A stretch of DNA of 11,434 nucleotides from Opitutia bacterium UBA5964. GTDB lineage: Bacteria > Verrucomicrobiota > Verrucomicrobiia > Opitutales > Coraliomargaritaceae. A program made the translations under genes and the position numbers. Positions 7,324 to 11,434 of the stretch are shown piece by piece. The notes under the pieces were generated by a model, which had not been told where the DNA came from, searched no databases, and was given only the letters and a program-made list of their open reading frames with translations. Position 1 is the stretch's first letter; each line of letters begins with the position of its first letter. Location of the stretch: positions 1-11,434 of the forward strand of contig DJBY01000115.1 of assembly GCA_002430605.1 (NCBI GenBank), read 5' to 3'.

Positions 7324-7420
7324 CTGGGAGGGATGAGCTAACTGGGAGGGACGACCTTAGTGTCGTCCGCATTGCCCCTGACCGTATGGTGCTGCGGTCC
7401 GCGCGGAGGCCGACCGCAGC
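7324..7420 (+). repeat. Composite palindromic repeat region (GGAG-headed hairpin plus second hairpin)
   Basis: CTGGGAGGGA occurs twice (7324-7333 and 7342-7351). In the second copy GGAG (7345-7348) abuts a perfect hairpin GGACGAC/GTCGTCC (7349-7355 with 7362-7368, loop CTTAGT), the REP layout. A second hairpin follows with 9-bp perfect arms GCTGCGGTC (7391-7399) and GACCGCAGC (7412-7420). No gene is visible in 7243-7503. The nth gene, on the other strand, ends at 7504, so these structures lie in the 3' regions of both flanking genes and could protect or end their transcripts. Confidence 0.6.
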
Positions 7421-7503
7421 CCTTCGGTTCCACTCGATATGCTTCACCATCTCCGCCAGGCCTCGGTCGAAGTTGAGCGTTCGAGGTTCAAAGTTCCAAC
7501 GCG

Positions 7504-8157
7504 CTACGCCTTGTTGACCTTCGCCGCTCGTTGTCGGTTCGGGTAAAGCGTCCGACAGATTGGACAGATGGTGCCATCGCAGCCGCGCGCGGAGCAATAC
7601 TCACGGCCGTAATAAATAATTTGCAAGTGCAGGGCATTCCAACTCGCCTCAGGGAACAGCCGCTTCAGATCACGCTCGGTCTGCACCACACTCCTGCCAT
7701 CTGTTAAGCCCCAGCGCTGCGCCAAGCGATGAATATGGGTATCGACCGCAAAAGCTGGCACGCCGAACGCCTGCGACATAACCACCGACGCGGTCTTATG
7801 CCCCACCCCAGGAAAGGTCTCCAGTATCGCCATATCGGCAGGCACCACGCCGCCATGGTCCTCAACCAACATCCGCGACAGACCAGCGATGCCCTTCGAC
7901 TTCATCGGCGACAGGCCACACGGCCGAATGATCTCACGAATCTCCTCCACAGGCACCCGCACCATCGCCTCCGGCGTATCCGCGCGCGCAAACAGTGTTG
8001 GCGTTATTTGGTTGACCCGCACATCGGTGCACTGCGCCGAGAGCAATACCGCGATCAGCAACGTATACGGATCCTTATGATCCAACGGGATCGGCGGATT
8101 CGGATATAGCTCCTGCAAGCGTTGGAGAACATATGCAGCACGCGCTTTTTTAATCAT
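7504..8157 (-). CDS. nth: Endonuclease III (DNA glycosylase/AP lyase)
   Basis: Base-excision repair enzyme that removes oxidised pyrimidines and cuts the abasic site. The 217 residues carry the HhH-GPD fold: the helix-hairpin-helix L-E-T-F-P-G-V-G-H-K-T-A (112-123) holds the catalytic lysine K121, and V-D-T-H-I-H (138-143) holds the catalytic aspartate D139. L-L-S-A-Q-C-T-D (38-45) is the usual family segment. Four C-terminal cysteines, C188, C193, C198 and C201, would bind the 4Fe-4S cluster, but with spacing C-x4-C-x4-C-x2-C instead of the canonical C-x6-C-x2-C-x5-C. A basic tail of 16 residues follows. I chose ATG 8157; a GTG at 8160 directly before it adds one residue. No Shine-Dalgarno sequence is obvious. 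It appears monocistronic, with an inverted REP pair upstream and palindromic repeats downstream. Confidence 0.95.
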   Translation of the reverse strand: MIKKARAAYVLQRLQELYPNPPIPLDHKDPYTLLIAVLLSAQCTDVRVNQITPTLFARADTPEAMVRVPVEEIREIIRPCGLSPMKSKGIAGLSRMLVEDHGGVVPADMAILETFPGVGHKTASVVMSQAFGVPAFAVDTHIHRLAQRWGLTDGRSVVQTERDLKRLFPEASWNALHLQIIYYGREYCSARGCDGTICPICRTLYPNRQRAAKVNKA

Positions 8158-8243
8158 CACAACATTGATGCATACCTAAGCGACTGATGCACCACGAAAA
8201 AATGTATCGACGATTACTGAAGGCGCACACTGCATTTCAGAAT

Positions 8244-8301
8244 GGAGTGAGGGCGACTCGCCCTCATCACTTGAATCACGTGGCCGAGTCGCCCACACTC
8301 C
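8244..8301. repeat. Inverted pair of GGAG-headed REP-like elements (BIME-like)
   Basis: The plus-strand unit (8244-8265) is GGAGT followed by arms GAGGGCGA and TCGCCCTC around one C. An inverted unit lies at 8280-8301: on the minus strand it is GGAGT followed by GTGGGCGA and TCGGCCAC. In the second unit the A-T pair at arm position 2 has become T-A, a compensatory change, and one other pair is lost. The units face each other across 14 bases between nth and the tonB-like gene. A further copy of the plus-strand unit, identical over 22 bases, is at 11405-11426. Confidence 0.75.
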
Positions 8302-8385
8302 GAGCACTGATCACACGAAGGCTCCAAGGAGAATTCCCAAAATGCCAGCGGCGATTTACTTTTTTCATCCAGACTCAAGCCACCA

Positions 8386-9045
8386 TCAATCATTCAGCGA
8401 GAATTCGATTCGCCACGAGTATTTGGCGCTCACCGCTTGGCCGTTTCGCATCGGCGGAGAGAAGCGGGTGGCCGCAGCGCCAGCCTTTGCGGGTGCGACG
8501 AACTCCTGATGCGAATAGCTTAGCACCTCCTGCACATCCACGCGCCCGCGGGGATCAATAAAGACCAGCAACTTCACATGCCCTTCCACCCTGCGGCGCA
8601 GTAGCTGCACTGGGTATTGAATCTGACCACGCCGAGTGACATGCGGCACCTCATCCAGATCATCAAACCCATAGCGCTGCATCATCGCGGCCACCGACTC
8701 AATCTCAAAGTTTAGATCCAGCCCATCGCCAATCGTCAAATTGCCGCCAGTTCCGGGGCTCAAGCTCAACTCCAGTTGCTCCAAGCTCGGCAGCGGCGGT
8801 CGCGTGTCCAACTTAGGCGGAGTCTCCTGCTCAGGCTCAGGTGGCGGCGGCGGTGGATCACTCGGCGGAGGCGGAGGCAACACCGCCAGTACCAACTCTT
8901 CAATCGTGTTAGACGGTTTCGCTGGCGTTTGCCACATCTGCGTCAACGGAACCAACAAAAAGATCAGCAACGCCACAGCCACCCCTAGCGCAATGCTGAC
9001 AGGTAACCCTTGGCGATCTCTGGGTTTCTGATAAAGGCGCGTCAT
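8386..9045 (-). CDS. TonB-family energy transducer
   Basis: Inner-membrane protein expected to couple proton-motive force to outer-membrane receptors. The 219 residues show the TonB layout: a short basic N-terminus, one membrane helix at about 14-34, a proline-rich stretch (57-86, with runs P-P-P-P-P and P-P-P-P-P-P) spanning the periplasm, and a C-terminal TonB_C-like domain (about 140-217) with Y-P-V-Q-L-L-R-R-R-V-E-G-H-V and a terminal W-R-I-E-F-S-L. The S-H-x-E-F segment (178-182) is typical of Opitutae-type TonB proteins as I remember them. No exbB or exbD lies beside it; the upstream partner is an unrecognised membrane protein 65 bases away. On the minus strand TTGACA (9086-9081) lies in that gap but the matching -10, AAGCAT, is poor. 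The long proline codon runs give a G-rich plus strand, not a gene. Confidence 0.85.
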   Translation of the reverse strand: MTRLYQKPRDRQGLPVSIALGVAVALLIFLLVPLTQMWQTPAKPSNTIEELVLAVLPPPPPSDPPPPPPEPEQETPPKLDTRPPLPSLEQLELSLSPGTGGNLTIGDGLDLNFEIESVAAMMQRYGFDDLDEVPHVTRRGQIQYPVQLLRRRVEGHVKLLVFIDPRGRVDVQEVLSYSHQEFVAPAKAGAAATRFSPPMRNGQAVSAKYSWRIEFSLND

Positions 9046-9110
9046 AAATTGCCGCGTATGCTTCTACGCTTTTGCGGTGCTGTCAAAGTCCGAGCGACTA
9101 AAACCTACGC

Positions 9111-9614
9111 CTAATTTGCGTGCTCGATTTCGCGCCTCAGCCCTTCATCGCGCTTCTCGACCTGCTGAATCCCCGCATCCACGGCATCAATCACCAACTG
9201 CCCCACATACTGAGCGGCCATACCGCCAAGCCCGGCCACAACTAAAACCACTACAGCCGCGCCTCGACCAATGCCCCACACCTTCGACGACGCCAACAAT
9301 GCGACGAGTCCCGCAACGGCTGCAAACACAGACCACGGCAAATAACTCGCCGCCCAATCTCCTTCAACTTTCGGCAGTGCATAGCGCTCCACCACCACAT
9401 AGCCGACAGCCGCGAAGACTAGCGGTAATCCAACTGCAATCATCGCCGTGAACACCCCTTTCGAACTGCCGAACAGTCCAGCCAAGAGCCGCGCCACCAG
9501 CAGTATGCCGCCCAGCGTGCACCCCACCGTAATATAAAACTCCACGGTGCCCACTTCGTAGCGAAAGATCATAACAAAGAAGGCGAGCAGAGATTCAATA
9601 ATCAGTTCGGGCAT
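9111..9614 (-). CDS. Unrecognised four-helix membrane protein
   Basis: I cannot assign this 167-residue protein to a family. It has four probable membrane helices, at about 26-48, 54-75, 88-108 and 117-140, preceded by an amphipathic or short hydrophobic N-terminus (3-17) and followed by a charged C-terminal tail (150-167, Glu/Arg/Lys-rich). No catalytic motif and only one cysteine (C32) are visible. The start is ATG 9614 with no evident Shine-Dalgarno sequence. It is the upstream gene of a same-strand pair with the TonB-like gene and could be co-transcribed. It is not similar by eye to ExbB (three helices, larger cytoplasmic loop) or ExbD (one helix), so a role as TonB partner is only a guess from position. 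Confidence 0.75.
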   Translation of the reverse strand: MPELIIESLLAFFVMIFRYEVGTVEFYITVGCTLGGILLVARLLAGLFGSSKGVFTAMIAVGLPLVFAAVGYVVVERYALPKVEGDWAASYLPWSVFAAVAGLVALLASSKVWGIGRGAAVVVLVVAGLGGMAAQYVGQLVIDAVDAGIQQVEKRDEGLRREIEHAN

Positions 9615-9787
9615 AATAGATTGGGTTAAGGGGTCGCAGATTCGTCCATCAACACCTTACGAACTGATGCACTGAATGCGACGCCATTTTTCCGGGCCGC
9701 CGTGTAACTCCCCACGAACAATTAATACTGGTTCAGATTGACTCAGAAGTCTTGCTCGCACTCTCAGTTGCGCTAACCTGCCTTTGA

Positions 9788-10201
9788 ATGCCTAGGTTTT
9801 TCCGAGAAATTTTGATCATCACCGCGCTCACCGCACTGGGCGCAGCATTCTCGCTATACAGTGGACTCGCGCCCCTGCCTTGGACGGCGCCCGAGTTAGC
9901 CGCGGGCGAGATTCGACTGACCGATGCACGAGCACTGCAGGTCATCTGGATCGATGCACGCAGTGAAGCTGATTACCGCACCGAACACATCCCTGCGGCG
10001 ATTTGTGTTAATGACGACTACTGGGAAACTGGCATCATCGAGCTCATGGACGCATGGCTCACGCAACCGCGCCCGATCGTGGTATATTGTGGCAGTGAAC
10101 GCTGCGACACGAGCAAGCGCATTGCCGATCGCCTACGCGAGGCCCTGCCAGATGCTGAAATTTATAGTCTGAAAGGAGGATGGGACGCATGGCTGCGATA
10201 A
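9788..10201 (+). CDS. Membrane-anchored rhodanese-like protein
   Basis: Single rhodanese domain with an N-terminal anchor, 137 residues. A hydrophobic helix at about 7-26 after M-P-R-F-F-R-E should hold the domain on the outer face of the cytoplasmic membrane. W-I-D-A-R-S-E-A-D-Y-R-T-E-H-I-P-A-A (54-71) is the conserved rhodanese entry motif, V-V-Y-C-G-S-E-R-C (98-106) is the active loop with the persulfide-forming cysteine C101, and L-K-G-G-W-D-A-W (128-135) is the usual C-terminal motif. A second cysteine, C106, sits at C+5. Rhodaneses carry sulfane sulfur or act in thiol exchange; the substrate here is unknown. The start ATG 9788 has no strong Shine-Dalgarno sequence. The end overlaps the next gene by 13 bases, which implies co-transcription and translational coupling. 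Confidence 0.92.
   Translation: MPRFFREILIITALTALGAAFSLYSGLAPLPWTAPELAAGEIRLTDARALQVIWIDARSEADYRTEHIPAAICVNDDYWETGIIELMDAWLTQPRPIVVYCGSERCDTSKRIADRLREALPDAEIYSLKGGWDAWLR
10174..10179 (+). promoter_or_regulatory. Strong Shine-Dalgarno inside rhodanese gene deciding MauE-like start
   Basis: AGGAGG at 10174-10179 lies nine bases before ATG 10189 but directly against ATG 10180. The spacing therefore favours 10189 as the start of the MauE-like gene. The site is inside the last codons of the rhodanese gene and is the only perfect consensus Shine-Dalgarno sequence I see in the window. Confidence 0.7.
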
Positions 10202-10641
10202 CTAACAGACACCTCTTCGTGCTGCTCGGTCGCCTCGCACTCGCCGCCGTGTTTGTGACGGCAGCGCTGCCGAAGATTGAAGATCCGGTCGCATTCGCAA
10301 GCTCTGTGGACGCGTTTCGAGTGATCAACTCCGGACTTTCTGGCTGGGTGGCTCTATGCTTACCGTGGCTAGAGCTGGTGCTCGGGATCGGCATCCTACT
10401 GCCAGTGATCCGACGCGCCAGCGGCGCTCTGATTGGGCTCTTGCTGCTACTCTTCATCGCGCTGCATCTCAGCGCATGGGCGCGCGGACTCGACATTAGC
10501 TGCGGTTGCTTCGGCTCGGAGACGGGCGAAGCGACCGCCGACTACCGCTGGCTCATCCTGCGCAATCTACTCCTGCTGGGAGCGGTGCTCTTGGTGCTCA
10601 AACAAGACCGACGGAACAATAACGAGGCACCCAGCTCATAA
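10189..10641 (+). CDS. MauE/DoxX-like membrane protein
   Basis: Four-helix inner-membrane protein, 150 residues. Helices are expected at about 8-28, 50-74, 76-97 and 120-138. A-L-P-K-I-E-D-P-V-A-F-A (26-37) matches the K-x-x-D-P-x-x-F-A signature after helix 1 in MauE/DoxX proteins, and S-C-G-C-F-G (104-109) is the typical MauE cysteine motif (C105, C107) between helices 3 and 4. MauE proper is needed for maturation of methylamine dehydrogenase, probably in disulfide handling; no methylamine genes are here, so only the redox theme carries over. A start at ATG 10180 would add three residues, but the AGGAGG spacing favours 10189. It overlaps the rhodanese gene by 13 bases and precedes the DUF1573 gene by 54. 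Confidence 0.88.
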   Translation: MAAITNRHLFVLLGRLALAAVFVTAALPKIEDPVAFASSVDAFRVINSGLSGWVALCLPWLELVLGIGILLPVIRRASGALIGLLLLLFIALHLSAWARGLDISCGCFGSETGEATADYRWLILRNLLLLGAVLLVLKQDRRNNNEAPSS

Positions 10642-10695
10642 GAAGCCGCTTCCCGCTTGCACCTCCTCCGCACACAAATATTTATATCACTCGTT

Positions 10696-11373
10696 ATGTT
10701 TAAGCATTTATCCGCAGCCTTCTTCACCATTCCCCTGCTGGCACTCTTCCTGCCAGCAGCTGCCGAAGCGTCGAGGCTTGAATGGAATCAAACCGAGGCA
10801 CGAATCGAGCTCAAACCGGACGAGGAAGAAGCACGGGCCGAGTTCGTCGTGACTAACAAAGGCGACGAGACGGTGCGCATCGCTCGAGTCAAGACCAGCT
10901 GTGGCTGCACCAGCTCGATCCTGAATCAAAAAATCATCAAGCCCGGCGAATCTACCACGATCACCGCCATTTTTCATAAGGGCAAACGCCAAGGGCTGAA
11001 CCACAACAAGCTTGAGGTGTTCCTCGATGATCAGGCCGACGCGGTGGCGATGCTGCATATGATTGTGCAAGTGCCAACGCTCGTCGAGGCACAGCCGCAA
11101 ATTGTCTACTGGAACCCGTCCACCTCCAGAACCGAGCGTCACATTCGAATCAAGCTAGACAAACGCTATGTCAACGAGATCACCAGTATCGAGTACGATC
11201 GCTCCACGCTCACGATTACAGCAGAGGCCGACCCTGATGGCCGCGCAGACCGTATCCTCCACATCCTGCCGAAGTCTTTTGAGACGCAGATTCGCGAGAC
11301 GGTGCTGATCCACGCACGCGGCGTTGACGGCATGAAAGCTGAAGCCCGGCTACACATCTTCGTGCAGCCTTAG
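10696..11373 (+). CDS. Exported DUF1573 protein
   Basis: 225-residue secreted protein with a DUF1573 Ig-like domain. A signal peptide (M-F-K-H-L, hydrophobic core at about 7-20) ends in A-E-A, with cleavage expected after A25. The DUF1573 core at about 28-110 includes F-V-V-T-N-K-G-D-E-T-V-R-I (50-62), V-K-T-S-C-G-C-T-S (65-73, cysteines C69 and C71) and K-P-G-E-S-T-T-I-T (82-90). A second beta-rich region at about 125-225 lacks cysteines. DUF1573 domains are ASPM-SPD-2-Hydin-like and their function is not established. I chose ATG 10696; an in-frame TTG at 10657 would put 13 residues ahead of the signal peptide. It is the third gene of the cluster, 54 bases after the MauE-like gene, and probably co-transcribed. 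Confidence 0.93.
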   Translation: MFKHLSAAFFTIPLLALFLPAAAEASRLEWNQTEARIELKPDEEEARAEFVVTNKGDETVRIARVKTSCGCTSSILNQKIIKPGESTTITAIFHKGKRQGLNHNKLEVFLDDQADAVAMLHMIVQVPTLVEAQPQIVYWNPSTSRTERHIRIKLDKRYVNEITSIEYDRSTLTITAEADPDGRADRILHILPKSFETQIRETVLIHARGVDGMKAEARLHIFVQP

Positions 11374-11404
11374 GCAGCGCGGCGATGACGAATGGCTGAC
11401 CATA

Positions 11405-11426
11405 GGAGTGAGGGCGACTCGCCCTC
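11405..11426 (+). repeat. GGAG-headed REP-like element, third copy
   Basis: This copy is identical over 22 bases to 8244-8265: GGAGT, then arms GAGGGCGA (11410-11417) and TCGCCCTC (11419-11426) around one C. It lies 31 bases after the DUF1573 stop codon and may form a hairpin in the 3' end of that transcript. An inverted partner, if present, would lie beyond the window edge. Confidence 0.75.
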
Positions 11427-11434
11427 GTTTACAT

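Noticed and set aside
8187..8561. Plus-strand open frame of 124 residues over the REP pair and the tonB-like 3' end
   Set aside because: It crosses non-coding repeats and is antisense to a supported gene; the product has no domain or signal.
9738..9766. Promoter for the rhodanese cluster from TTGACT at 9738-9743
   Set aside because: The -35 is good, but no acceptable -10 lies 16-18 bases downstream (CTCTCA at 17), so I did not call it.
10657..10695. TTG start extending the DUF1573 protein by 13 residues
   Set aside because: It would bury the signal peptide behind an extra segment; ATG 10696 begins a normal signal peptide.

Overview
The window looks like chromosomal DNA of a Verrucomicrobiota bacterium, most likely class Opitutae (Coraliomargarita/Lentimonas-like). 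This is inferred from the gene style: a pseudopilin ending in an H-x-x-F-L-D-x-H-type tail, a Gram-negative TonB-type protein, a DUF1573 protein next to a MauE-like protein, and intergenic spacers rich in small palindromic repeats. There is no rRNA or other marker that would fix the taxon. I see no tRNA, CRISPR array, insertion sequence or phage gene.

Layout. 1-906: 3' part of glyA (serine hydroxymethyltransferase), closed by a strong terminator. 907-1280: a 374-bp spacer with a REP-like palindrome and a small dyad. 1281-1979: a type IV/type II pseudopilin-like protein with its own strong terminator. 2218-3888: a CBS-domain family II inorganic pyrophosphatase. It converges on clpB (4054-6645, minus) across a spacer holding a 39-41 bp sequence twice at exactly 100 bp spacing. 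6868-7242: an unrecognised small exported protein, divergent from clpB. 7243-7503: a dense palindromic repeat region. 7504-8157: nth (endonuclease III, minus). 8158-8385: spacer with an inverted REP pair. 8386-9045 and 9111-9614: a TonB-like protein and an unrecognised four-helix membrane protein, both minus, the membrane protein upstream. 9788-11373: a plus-strand cluster of membrane-anchored rhodanese, MauE/DoxX-like membrane protein and exported DUF1573 protein. The window ends in another copy of the REP-like repeat.

How the genes fit together. Most are housekeeping genes: one-carbon metabolism, pyrophosphate removal, protein disaggregation and base-excision repair. They have their own promoters or lie in small transcription units. 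Two parts are less ordinary. First, the rhodanese-MauE-DUF1573 cluster: all three proteins are predicted at the cytoplasmic membrane or beyond, and each carries a paired-cysteine motif (C-x4-C, C-G-C, C-G-C). This suggests a shared thiol or sulfur task in the envelope, which I cannot assign. Second, at least three and perhaps five kinds of short GTAG/GGAG-headed palindromes sit in the spacers. One type occurs three times, with a compensatory base-pair change between copies, the pattern expected of REP elements mobilised by a RAYT transposase encoded elsewhere.
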